This document shows, one piece after another, positions 9,201-16,336 of a stretch of 64,000 bases of DNA. The notes under the pieces were generated by a model, which was not told where the DNA came from, searched no databases, and saw only the letters and a list, made by a program, of their open reading frames with translations. Source of the stretch: Caldilineaceae bacterium (lineage in GTDB: Bacteria; Chloroflexota; Anaerolineae; Caldilineales; Caldilineaceae); assembly GCA_019637685.1 (NCBI GenBank), contig JAHBVF010000004.1, positions 62,001-126,000 on the forward strand, read 5' to 3'. Within the stretch, counting starts at the first letter, position 1; every line of letters starts with the position of its first letter. Position numbers and translations under genes: made by a program.

Positions 9201-9530
9201 CCGCTCTGGGTGGTTCTGGATGGCCGAGGAGAGACGGCAGAGCGAGCGATAGCCCGCGGGGTTCTCGGCCAGCAGCAGCAGCGGCTCCGGCGGGGGCAAC
9301 TCCACCCCTTCCCCAGGCAGTTGCACAGTCAACGCCATCCCAATCAGTGGCTGAATCCCCGCGTCCCCACAGCTTTTGGCGAAACGCACCGCGCCGTAGA
9401 GCGCGTTCGTATCCGTCAGCGCCAGGGACGTCAGCCCGTCGGCCACGGCCCGTTCGACCAGCCCGTCAATCGTCGGCGTCGCTCCCAGCAGGGAGTATTG
9501 GGAATGGACGTGCAAATGGGTATAGTTCAT
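6255..9530 (-). CDS. dnaE: DNA polymerase III alpha-subunit family protein (DnaE type, compact) with repeat-derived inserts
   Basis: C-family DNA polymerase, 1,091 aa. It opens with an intact PHP domain (HLHVHSQYSLLGA, residues 5-17; LALTDTNALYG). The palm motif PDIDLDF carries the catalytic aspartates, followed by SVHPGGLVAT, KVDVLGIRAL, FQCESTGAQRTL, LFQEQILRLA and GYGFNQGHATAYA. An OB-fold-like C-terminal part (VTVIGARLPG ... FLDDGTGFVVV) closes the protein. Length and several motifs suggest the shorter DnaE2-like or second DnaE class rather than the main replicase; this is uncertain. Three stretches look like dispersed repeats inserted in frame (+ strand 6852-6995, 7288-7334, 8633-8666), none disrupting a catalytic motif. 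The start at 9530 begins the PHP motif directly. No imuA/imuB neighbour is present. Confidence 0.85.
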   Translation of the reverse strand: MNYTHLHVHSQYSLLGATPTIDGLVERAVADGLTSLALTDTNALYGAVRFAKSCGDAGIQPLIGMALTVQLPGEGVELPPPEPLLLLAENPAGYRSLCRLSSAIQNHPEREERARRGLAWDDLRENREGLLAIAGGRRSWLESCLRAGDEGAAGRFVGKLAGLFDERAFLALEIQRPEDGEIARQVAGLGARFGLASLAVQPVYTLEAEDRELLTLLAAIERNCRLAEVSPGQLPHGGDGQVATHWLSAAAMEARFADFPSALAATADIAARCQACLPDGRPIWPVIQRPGRFSETCQVSHEQSHDETLAEMAGAGLVRIYGEAADPTIQARLERELAAIARHGFAPLFLLVADLVDFARSKQIPVSTRGSVANCLVAYCVGITDVDPVAHKLLFERFLNPARTELPDIDLDFCSRRRDEVLEYTRERFGADRVALVATVSTFQAKSAVRETGKAYGLDEADIKRLSKLLPRAWHPDPRRRSRSTVDDLLAELDDPRLQTVVRQAWRLIGQPSHLSVHPGGLVATPGPTTDFAPLQWTPKGFAITQYDHKDAEAIGLVKVDVLGIRALTVLADAVELVRARFAPELRLETIPDGDPATAHILATGETIGVFQCESTGAQRTLRQLKAGNQRDLAVANAFFKPGPATGGMAAAFVRRYRGEEPVRFLHPALEPILGDTQGVLLFQEQILRLATEIAGLSWEEAEHLRRGMSKFRADEMEHIRARFVAGCQRAGGVLSQRCPEFIEGSKGGPGLSDQQARTLWEQVEPFAGYGFNQGHATAYAAVSYRSAYVKAHWPAEFLCARLADWGGFHHPAVYIAEAQRLGIGVRPPHVNFSGGHFSLVYEESEPLMNADEHRWRRIEEGNGTRMTRIEQIKADLIRANPPFPRHPRSIPVLYMGLGQVRELTGNCIQRIVAERVAGPFADLRDFLLRVEPQPKELNHLIRCGGLDGLGASRAELLQEAEDLRRSGHAGQMGFGFLAGDVGAESAAERLAWETELLGQPVSVHPVALVPRPSYCVALADLPSQPGQPVTVIGARLPGWTGGKGFFLDDGTGFVVVQGEGMPVPKPWQVVTLRGRWVVDGWGGGILEAQK
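6852..6995. repeat. Dispersed repeat inside dnaE (CGCGTCATCCGCG family)
   Basis: GAACGCGGATGACGCGG (6862-6878) and its exact reverse complement (6924-6940) form 17-bp arms. The core CTCAATCCGCGTCATCCGCG recurs at 19026-19045. The adjoining GTTCATCAGCGTTCATCAGTGG resembles repeats at 20140-20162 and 51613-51630. In DnaE it encodes an extra linker ending in PFPRHPRSIP. Confidence 0.8.
7288..7334. repeat. Dispersed repeat inside dnaE (CTCAGGACA family)
   Basis: The stretch containing CTTCGATAAACTCAGGACA and CTGGCTCAGGACA matches a repeat type commonly seen between genes in such genomes. Here it encodes LSQRCPEFIEGSKGG on the minus strand, between RFVAGCQRAGG and the GLSDQQA helix of DnaE. The frame is kept. 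Confidence 0.7.
8633..8666. repeat. AGACCTGG palindrome inside dnaE
   Basis: AGACCTGGCAGGTTT (8633-8647) and its exact reverse complement (8652-8666) surround a 4-nt loop. The same palindrome family occurs at 11387-11420 and 16132-16166. It encodes RPGRFSETCQVS in DnaE without a frameshift. Confidence 0.85.
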
Positions 9531-9588
9531 ATGTTCGATTGTACAGCAGGTTGGGGGAATGGGCAACGGAATCAGCTTGCGGGTGTAT

Positions 9589-9650
9589 GATTCCGGGAAT
9601 CGACCAAACCAGACGGCCAACCGAAGATCGCCCGGTCGATTCCCGGAATC
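9589..9650. repeat. 17-bp perfect inverted repeat in the dnaE/bdh divergent spacer
   Basis: GATTCCGGGAATCGACC (9589-9605) and GGTCGATTCCCGGAATC (9634-9650) are exact reverse complements separated by 28 bp. Each arm contains a palindromic TTCCSGGAA core. It may be an operator, a mobile repeat or an mRNA hairpin. Confidence 0.7.
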
Positions 9651-9710
9651 GATTCGCGTGAGATTGAACTTTCCCCCGCACAGGAGTACAATTTCTGCAA
9701 CGGTACAATC

Positions 9711-9750
9711 ACCCAATCATCTAATTACCCAATCAACTAATCACCCAATC
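9711..9750. repeat. CCCAATCA-type low-complexity repeat
   Basis: Iterated CCCAATCATCTAATTA / CCCAATCAACTAATCA units just upstream of the next gene's ribosome site. The reverse-complement type (GGTGATTGGTTAATTGGGTG) occurs at 34464-34488, so this is a dispersed family. Confidence 0.6.
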
Positions 9751-9765
9751 CCCCGGAGGCCCCCA

Positions 9766-10821
9766 ATGAAAGCAGCCGTCTGGCACGCCCGCAACGACAT
9801 CCGCGTCGAGACTGTCCCCGATCCCGGCCCGCCCGGCCCCGGCGAAGTGGTGATTCGGGTGGGCGCGTGCGGCATCTGTGGCACAGATTTGGAGGAGTAT
9901 CGGGACGGCCCGCTTTTCATTCCCGTGGACGAACCCAACCCGCTGACTGGGCGCAAGGCCCCGCTGATTCTCGGCCACGAGTTCGCCGGGGAGGTGATGG
10001 CGGTGGGCAAAGGGGTGAAGAAGTTCCGGGTGGGGGATCGGCTGGCCCCGGATGTGCTGATCTACTGCGGCGAGTGTTACTGGTGTCAGCGCCACGAAGT
10101 CAGCCTGTGCGATAACCTGGCCGCGCTGGGGCTGATGGGCGACGGCGGTCTGGCTGAATATTGTGTCCTGCCGGAGAAAATGGCGATCGCCCTGCCCAAC
10201 GGACTCTCCGACGATCACGCGGCCCTGGCCGAGCCGCTCTCCGTGGCTGTGCGCGCCATCCGCAAAGGGCGGCTGCGGGTAGGGGAGCGGGTGGCAGTCT
10301 TCGGCGGGGGGACAATCGGCCAGTTCTGCGTGCAGTCGGCCCTGGCCGCGGGCGCAGGGGAGGTCTTTCTGGTAGAACCCTTGCCGGCCCGCCGCCAACT
10401 GGCCCTGGACTTCGGCGCGTCGGCCACAATCGACCCGATGACCGAAGATGTGACCGAATCCCTGCGCCGTCTCACCGGCGGCATCGGCCCGGATCTGGTG
10501 CTGGAAGCGTCGGGCAAAGCCGTGGCCCCGGCCATCCACGCCGCACGCAAAGGGGGGCGGATTGTGCTGGTAGGGCTGCCGGTCAAGGCCACTTCCTTCA
10601 ACTTCTTCGATCTGGTCTCCACGGAAAAGGAAGTCATCGGCTCCCTCAGCCACATCTACGACGAGGACTATGCCGCGGCGGTGCGCTGGCTGGGGGATGG
10701 GCGTGTCCTGGTCGAGCCGCTCATCTCCGCCCGTCTGCCCCTGGACGCGCTGGTCAGCGAAGGGCTGCACCGGCTGGAGAACGCGCCCGGCGAGACACTG
10801 AAGGTCATCATTCGGCCGTAG
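9766..10821 (+). CDS. Zinc-dependent (R,R)-butanediol-dehydrogenase-like MDR
   Basis: Medium-chain zinc dehydrogenase, 351 aa, probably NAD-dependent oxidation of a secondary alcohol or polyol. Catalytic zinc ligands are in ACGICGTD (Cys ~38) and GHEFAGEV (His ~71). The structural zinc lobe has the spacing CGECYWCQRHEVSLC. The nucleotide-binding loop is VFGGGTIGQFC. The insertion FIPVDEPNPLTGRKAP before GHEF is typical of 2,3-butanediol dehydrogenases, which is why I favour that subgroup over sorbitol or threonine dehydrogenase; the substrate remains inferred. CGGAGG (9754-9759) fixes the start at 9766. It stands alone. Confidence 0.82.
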   Translation: MKAAVWHARNDIRVETVPDPGPPGPGEVVIRVGACGICGTDLEEYRDGPLFIPVDEPNPLTGRKAPLILGHEFAGEVMAVGKGVKKFRVGDRLAPDVLIYCGECYWCQRHEVSLCDNLAALGLMGDGGLAEYCVLPEKMAIALPNGLSDDHAALAEPLSVAVRAIRKGRLRVGERVAVFGGGTIGQFCVQSALAAGAGEVFLVEPLPARRQLALDFGASATIDPMTEDVTESLRRLTGGIGPDLVLEASGKAVAPAIHAARKGGRIVLVGLPVKATSFNFFDLVSTEKEVIGSLSHIYDEDYAAAVRWLGDGRVLVEPLISARLPLDALVSEGLHRLENAPGETLKVIIRP

Positions 10822-10886
10822 CCGGTTGCGCACAAAAGGCAGCAGGAATAGCAGCTTCTGCTACCCACAAATCACAATTTCCACGA

Positions 10887-10915
10887 TAGACATTTTTATT
10901 TGCCTGCACTATACT
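10887..10915 (+). promoter_or_regulatory. sigma70-like promoter in the 10.8-11.5 kb spacer
   Basis: TAGACA (10887-10892), an exact 17-bp spacer and TATACT (10910-10915). No convincing gene begins within 500 bp; it may drive the large secreted-protein gene through a ~570-nt leader, or an untranslated RNA. The 10822-11493 spacer otherwise holds only the MITE-like element and the palindrome listed separately. Confidence 0.45.
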
Positions 10916-11125
10916 TTGTGGCAGTCAGTTTTTGCATCAGCAGCATTCCCTTGTGCTGTGCTGTACCCCATTCCAGATGCCCCTCATCCCGGAGTGGTTT
11001 ATCTCTTCGACAATCGAATCAGTTCCGGTTCCACATTACACCACTACATCATCGCGAGAACCGGCTCTTTTCTGTCTGCTTGCAGACATGGAGGTATCGC
11101 GATGCGCCCCATACCCTTAGTACAG

Positions 11126-11262
11126 TGTAAATTAAGTTTTTGGTGATTTCGTAGAGTCAGCAGCGAGACGAAAAGATAGGCCAGTGAGCGCTGATTGAGT
11201 AGCCGAGTCTTCGAAGCGTATCGAAATCAAGCGAACGGGTACTCGCAAAAACTTAATTTACA
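11126..11262. mobile_element. MITE-like element, 137 bp with 17-bp terminal inverted repeats
   Basis: TGTAAATTAAGTTTTTG (11126-11142) is the exact reverse complement of CAAAAACTTAATTTACA (11246-11262). The 103-bp interior has no ORF and includes a GAGTAGCC ... GTATCGAAA motif also seen, diverged, at 51230-51275. Target-site duplications are not obvious. No transposase is nearby. Confidence 0.6.
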
Positions 11263-11386
11263 GAGCATTTAGAACCATAACGAAAGCCAACACACGCCAG
11301 GACGGCAGTCTGCTATTTTCCAGTGATGGTGTCCTCATTCAAGTGGATGCTGCTTTGGTAAAACAGACCGCTGCCAATGTGCTATA

Positions 11387-11420
11387 AGACATGCCAGGTT
11401 TCCGGAAACCTGGCATGTCT
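11387..11420. repeat. Perfect 34-bp palindrome (AGACCTGG family variant)
   Basis: AGACATGCCAGGTTTCC followed immediately by its exact reverse complement. It is the second of three family members and lies ~75 bp before the start of the large secreted-protein gene. Confidence 0.85.
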
Positions 11421-11493
11421 ACCTTTTTGTGCCCAAGAAGAGTCGATGATGAAAACCATCTCTGCCATTCCCAATACTCAGGAGAAAATCCCA

Positions 11494-14400
11494 ATGCATC
11501 GTCGCTTTCGTGTCACTGTCCCACTGGCTGCTGTAACCCTTATTGTTGTACTCTTTTTGTGGACTTTTCAGCACAACCCCACGGCGCATGCCCAGACCTA
11601 CACCGTGACCAAGACCGCGGACACGGCCGACGGTGTGTGCGACGCCGACTGCTCCCTGCGCGAGGCCATCATCGCCGCCAATGCCAACCCCGGTCCGGAT
11701 ACCATCACCTTGGGACCGGGAGTTTACTTGCTGACCCGGGTCGGTAACAATTATGAGAACGGCGATCTGGATATTCTGTCCGACTTGACTTTGATCGGCG
11801 TTGGCCCGGATCGGACCATCATCGACGCGGCTGGCCTGGATGGAAGTCCTGACCGTGTCATGTATATCGGAGGTTCTGGGTCTGAGGTGTTAGATGTCCG
11901 TATTTCTGGGGTGACGATTCGCAACGGCAGGAGCAGCAACGTGGGGGGTGGCGGTGGCATCGAAGCGTATGGCGTTAACCTGGTGGTAGAGAACGTAATC
12001 CTGACCGGTAATCATGGTATAGACGGTGGTGCTATTCGTTTCCTGACGACTGAAGAATTCCCCCTAACCCTGATGATCACTGGCACACAGATCATCTCAA
12101 ATACGGCCGCCGGGTATGGGGGTGGTTTGTACGCAGGCGCTGAGGCACTTATACTTATCAGCAGCAGTGTCGTAAGCAACACGTCTGGTCAACCCGGTGG
12201 TGGTATTTTTGCCTCGAGTAGACATAACGGTCCTTTCCCCAAATCTATAACGATCATCACGAGTACTATCAGCTACAACATCAGCAGTTGGAGTGGAGGA
12301 GGCCTATCGATCTATCACTATCATCCTAACGACAAACTAACTGTCGCAAGCAGCACGATCGAACACAATGCTTCCGCAAATGATCATCCCGGTGGCGGTT
12401 TATCCTATACTGGGGCGGGGTTGGTAGACATCAGAGAAAGCACTTTTGCTCACAACCGTGCGACTTGGGGTGCAGGGCTTTATTTCGAGGTTTCGTCTGG
12501 TTCCGCCGTCATGCTCAGGCGCAGCACAGTCGCTGGAAACCTGGCAGTGGCCGAAAATAACCCGCCGTCAGGCGCTGGCGTCTACTACATTGAGGGCGGT
12601 TCTGAACGTTTGACCAGGTTAACTTTGTTGGACAGCACGATTCGTGACAATGTCGCACAACGTCACACCGTCACCGAGGCTGGCTGCGGCGCTCCCCGTG
12701 GGGGTGGGGTTCAGGCATATGCTGCCTCTGTCTTCATCACGGGGACTACGTTCAGCAACAATCACTTGTTATTAGACGAACCAGCTTGCGACACGATGCG
12801 CGGAGGCGGAGCGGCAGTTGATGGCTTGGTCACGAGCATCGACAGCAGTATCTTTGTGGGCAACACAGCCGATGACGGCGCTGGCCTCATTATCAACTCA
12901 CCCCACGCCACAATCCGGAATACAGCATTCCTTAGCAATACCGCTGCTCATAACGGTGGTGGACTGTATAACGGGGGAGAGCCAATTACAGCCGTTGATG
13001 TTGTTTTCCGGGGCAACACGGCCGGTAGCGACGGCGGGGGGATATGGGGTGGTAGCACACTGCTGCGCTCCACCGTTTCCGGCAATGGGGCTGCTAACGG
13101 CGGTGGAATCAATGCGAATGGTGATGTCACTGTAATCGAAAGCACCATCAGCGACAACATAGCCACGGTTTACGGCGGCGGCATTTTTGTGCATCCCGGC
13201 ATCAAAGTAAATATCACCAACAGTACCCTCAGCGGCAATTTAGCAATCCAGGGGGGCGCGTTTGTCGATGGCGGCGGAGAGGCTAACTTCCTCAACGTAA
13301 CCCTGGCTGACAACACCGCCAGCGGTCTGGGGAGCGGGGTTTTTCATACAGGTCCCGTGAATCTTACTCTGGAGAACACTCTGTTGTCGAACAGCGGGAG
13401 CAACTGCGCCAATGCGGCGGTCGGCAGTCCCATTGTTATCTCCTTGGGCCACAACCTCTCCAGCGATAACACATGCTTCGGTCTGACTGGCCCCGGTGAT
13501 ATGATAAGTATGCCTGCGCAGATCGGCCCCCTACAAGACAACGGTGGTCCATCTAAAACCCACGACCTGCTGGACGGCAGCCCCGCCATCGATAGCGGCG
13601 GCACAGCCAACTGCCCGACCACTGACCAGCGAGGGATCCCTCGACCCCAGGGCGGGGCCTGTGACATTGGCGCGTTTGAAGCGCAACTGACCTCAGCAAC
13701 CCTTACGCCGACACCCAGATCTACCAGCACACCGACGGCAACAGGCCAGCCTTCGGCTACACCAACCAGTACGCCCACGGCCACCCCAACGCGCACCCCC
13801 ACGCGCACCCCCACGCGCACCCCCACGCGCACCCCCACACGTACACCAACGCGTACACCTACACCGCGGCCTATCCTCCCCGATCTAGTCGCTGATGCCT
13901 TGGAAGTCACCCAGGGGATCCAAGATATGAACAACTCTGTCCGACTGGTGGCAGGCAAGCGCACCTTCGTGCGGTTTCACGTCAGATCGTCTCAAGATAC
14001 TTGGAATAGCGACGCGCTGTTGAAGGTGAGCAAAATCAGGCTCTTCGGGTCGAATACGCGATGGTTGTGGCCCAGTGAAGTAGCCGCGACGCAGGTCGTC
14101 ACCGCGCCAAATCGCGGGATTGGCAACCAATCCTTCCTCTTTGAACTGCCTACGGAGTTTACCTCCGGCACGGTATGTTTGACAGGATACCTGAACCCGA
14201 CAACCGCCTTCCGTCTGCGGTCTCCGGTGGAGACCACGTATGGCAACAATACGAAGAATGTATGCGTAAGCTTCGAGACCGTGCCTGCATTGAGATTGAC
14301 GATTGATCGCGTGAGTTATACTACCAGTGCAGGAAAGTGGAACACCAGCCTGGCTTCGGCTAGAGAACTTCAGGATCGGCTCAAGGCAGCGTATCCCATC

Positions 14401-15984
14401 AAAACTCTATCTTCCAGCATTCGTACTTACACTATTCAAAAGACTATCGCGATGAATGCCGACAAGGAAGCCACTAATTACAGCTGGAAAGATCTGAATG
14501 CTGCTCTTGCCAAGAAGTATCGAGTTGTTAGGAGGTCGTCCTGCCGATCCCGTCCCTGCTCAGGCGAACATACGCCCCCAGATCCCTTCGCCTCCGCGTA
14601 TCACTTTGGCTTGGCCACAAATCAAGGAGGACAGCTTGATCCAGAATGGTTCGGCCTGGCGGTAAGCACCCCGGGTAAAATAGCCTCTGGTTGGACCAAA
14701 AATGAAACGACTGGAGATGAAACGACTGGCATCCACGAGTTGGGACACTTACTCGGTCGAAAGCATACTATTGCGTGTGGAGCGCCAGGTGGCGACGACA
14801 AATACCCATATCCAGATGCGAACATCGGTCCGGCGCTCACTGGTGCTAAAGCTATCTACGGATTCAACATCTACACGCGTTTCATCTATGACCCTGCTGT
14901 CTGGAAGGACTTGATGGGGTACTGCCGTCCAAGGTGGATTAGTGATTACACCTATGAGCAGATCATAGACAAGCTCAAGAGTCAGGTCGTCACTGCAGCA
15001 ATTGTGACGGAAGCAACCCTACAGCCCGGCGAGTATCTAATCCTTGCCGGTTATATCAACCCGGTCAGCGGAGCCACAGAGCTCGAACCGCTGCTTGTGA
15101 TAGAATCGGATGAACCGGATTCTCTGACGTCGGGAGAGTATGCGATCGTGCTGCGCAGTGCCGCGGGCACAGAGCTTGCGCGCTATCCGTTTGCACCGCT
15201 TGAGATGAGCGATGATCTGTCACAACAAGGCGAAGAAGTGCAGCCATCGCTCCTCATCGATGTTATGGTACCGTTTGTGCCAGACACGGTGCAGGTGGAC
15301 ATCGAGGGACCGGACGGCGCGCGCTTGACGAGCGTCTCTGCGGGCGCCTCCACGCCCGTCGTCACTGTGTTATCACCCAACGGAGGTGAGCAGGTGACGG
15401 GCGCATCGTTGACCATTTCGTGGACAGCCTCCGACATAGATGGCGACCCGCTCGTTGCCACGGTACTCTACAGCAACGATGACGGCCTGACCTGGAACGT
15501 CATCGCCGACGGCGTGACCGATAGTAGCGTGGAGATAGACACGGCCGAGCTTCCTGGAGGCGTCCAGGCGTACATCCGAGTCTTGGTCTCTGACGGTATC
15601 CATACCGGCAGCGACGAATCGGATGCCTCCTTTCTAGTCCCCAACCAGCAGCCGACGCTCGAAATCACGGGTCCCGCTGATGACAGTACCCTGCCATCGG
15701 ATGGCACGCTGACGCTCGAAGCTAACGGATATGATGTCGAGATCGGTAGCCTGGACGAAGAGATCCGTTGGGGATCTGACGTAGACGGGTCGCTGGGCAC
15801 CGGAGCAACGCTTAGCCTGACTGGTCTGACCCCTGCCATTCACACGATTACGGCACTGGTTGACGACGGCCAAGGCGGGCTCACTACTGACACGGTGCAG
15901 GTGACAATCGGCCCAGTCGAGGGCGGCCCTGTGATCGTGGATGATGCCAATGGCACCATCTATCTCCCGATGATCGTGCGGTGA
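11494..15984 (+). CDS. Large secreted beta-helix protein with a metzincin-like protease domain
   Basis: 1,496 aa. A signal peptide (hydrophobic residues ~8-27, likely cut after AHAQ) is followed by the CSLREAI-type start CDADCSLREAIIAAN. About 600 residues of right-handed parallel beta-helix come next, with repeated GGGI/GGGL, NTA and STIS.N turns. A Thr-Pro-Arg linker follows (~residues 737-792). A third region begins with LPDLVADALEVTQGIQD and contains HELGHLLGRKH (His ~1081), the zinc-binding signature HExxHxxGxxH. Two Ig-like domains and the tail IYLPMIVR end the protein. I infer a surface-attached or secreted protease with an adhesin-like stalk. The start at 11494 is chosen for AGGAG (11480) and the signal peptide; starts at 11446/11449 are possible. 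Confidence 0.85.
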   Translation: MHRRFRVTVPLAAVTLIVVLFLWTFQHNPTAHAQTYTVTKTADTADGVCDADCSLREAIIAANANPGPDTITLGPGVYLLTRVGNNYENGDLDILSDLTLIGVGPDRTIIDAAGLDGSPDRVMYIGGSGSEVLDVRISGVTIRNGRSSNVGGGGGIEAYGVNLVVENVILTGNHGIDGGAIRFLTTEEFPLTLMITGTQIISNTAAGYGGGLYAGAEALILISSSVVSNTSGQPGGGIFASSRHNGPFPKSITIITSTISYNISSWSGGGLSIYHYHPNDKLTVASSTIEHNASANDHPGGGLSYTGAGLVDIRESTFAHNRATWGAGLYFEVSSGSAVMLRRSTVAGNLAVAENNPPSGAGVYYIEGGSERLTRLTLLDSTIRDNVAQRHTVTEAGCGAPRGGGVQAYAASVFITGTTFSNNHLLLDEPACDTMRGGGAAVDGLVTSIDSSIFVGNTADDGAGLIINSPHATIRNTAFLSNTAAHNGGGLYNGGEPITAVDVVFRGNTAGSDGGGIWGGSTLLRSTVSGNGAANGGGINANGDVTVIESTISDNIATVYGGGIFVHPGIKVNITNSTLSGNLAIQGGAFVDGGGEANFLNVTLADNTASGLGSGVFHTGPVNLTLENTLLSNSGSNCANAAVGSPIVISLGHNLSSDNTCFGLTGPGDMISMPAQIGPLQDNGGPSKTHDLLDGSPAIDSGGTANCPTTDQRGIPRPQGGACDIGAFEAQLTSATLTPTPRSTSTPTATGQPSATPTSTPTATPTRTPTRTPTRTPTRTPTRTPTRTPTPRPILPDLVADALEVTQGIQDMNNSVRLVAGKRTFVRFHVRSSQDTWNSDALLKVSKIRLFGSNTRWLWPSEVAATQVVTAPNRGIGNQSFLFELPTEFTSGTVCLTGYLNPTTAFRLRSPVETTYGNNTKNVCVSFETVPALRLTIDRVSYTTSAGKWNTSLASARELQDRLKAAYPIKTLSSSIRTYTIQKTIAMNADKEATNYSWKDLNAALAKKYRVVRRSSCRSRPCSGEHTPPDPFASAYHFGLATNQGGQLDPEWFGLAVSTPGKIASGWTKNETTGDETTGIHELGHLLGRKHTIACGAPGGDDKYPYPDANIGPALTGAKAIYGFNIYTRFIYDPAVWKDLMGYCRPRWISDYTYEQIIDKLKSQVVTAAIVTEATLQPGEYLILAGYINPVSGATELEPLLVIESDEPDSLTSGEYAIVLRSAAGTELARYPFAPLEMSDDLSQQGEEVQPSLLIDVMVPFVPDTVQVDIEGPDGARLTSVSAGASTPVVTVLSPNGGEQVTGASLTISWTASDIDGDPLVATVLYSNDDGLTWNVIADGVTDSSVEIDTAELPGGVQAYIRVLVSDGIHTGSDESDASFLVPNQQPTLEITGPADDSTLPSDGTLTLEANGYDVEIGSLDEEIRWGSDVDGSLGTGATLSLTGLTPAIHTITALVDDGQGGLTTDTVQVTIGPVEGGPVIVDDANGTIYLPMIVR

Positions 15985-16109
15985 TGAAAGACAAGACCCG
16001 TCACAGCGTCTTCAGGCTGGACGATGTGCGGCTGACGATTGACCCGCCCTGCACTGTAATCGGCATACCGTTTCCCTTCAGCATCTATCTGCCTATGGTT
16101 GTCAGGTAA
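15984..16109 (+). CDS. 41-residue ORF duplicating the IYLPMxVR tail
   Basis: The ATG overlaps the preceding stop codon (TGATG), the typical arrangement for translational coupling. The 41-aa product ends in FSIYLPMVVR, nearly the same as the IYLPMIVR tail of the large upstream protein, after an Arg/Asp-rich start with no signal peptide. Either it is the remnant of a duplicated or lost domain whose stop codon split one longer protein, or a tail-only peptide. The middle part (RLTIDPPCTVIG) is not recognised. The AGACCTG palindrome follows 22 bp later. Confidence 0.45.
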   Translation: MKDKTRHSVFRLDDVRLTIDPPCTVIGIPFPFSIYLPMVVR

Positions 16110-16131
16110 TGCGGTGTCCGCAGGTAAATAC

Positions 16132-16170
16132 CAGACCTGCCAGGTTTCTCAAACCTGGCAGGTCTGTCTC
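16132..16170 (+). terminator. AGACCTG palindrome acting as a likely terminator
   Basis: CAGACCTGCCAGGTTT (16132-16147) and its exact reverse complement (16151-16166) enclose CTC, followed by a T-rich CTCTTT. Third member of the family in this window. The rest of 16170-16336 shows nothing recognisable. Confidence 0.6.
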
Positions 16171-16336
16171 TTTCACATTACCGGATATCTCGAAGATGTA
16201 ACCTTCAATTCAAGGATGTCGGCTTTGATTGCGCAATGGTCGTGACCGTTGAGGAGATACTAGCCCTACCCCAGGAAGTCTGTCGAGGGGCGGTGCCCGC
16301 AACGATAGCAGAGGAGAAGTGCAGGCTTGTCTTGCA

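Noticed and set aside
6255..9530. dnaE as a pseudogene because of the repeat inserts
   Set aside because: The frame is open over the full length and all catalytic motifs are intact.
10826..11146. 106-codon plus-strand ORF in the 10.8-11.5 kb spacer
   Set aside because: No ribosome site, no recognisable domain, runs into the MITE-like element; odd composition for the genome.
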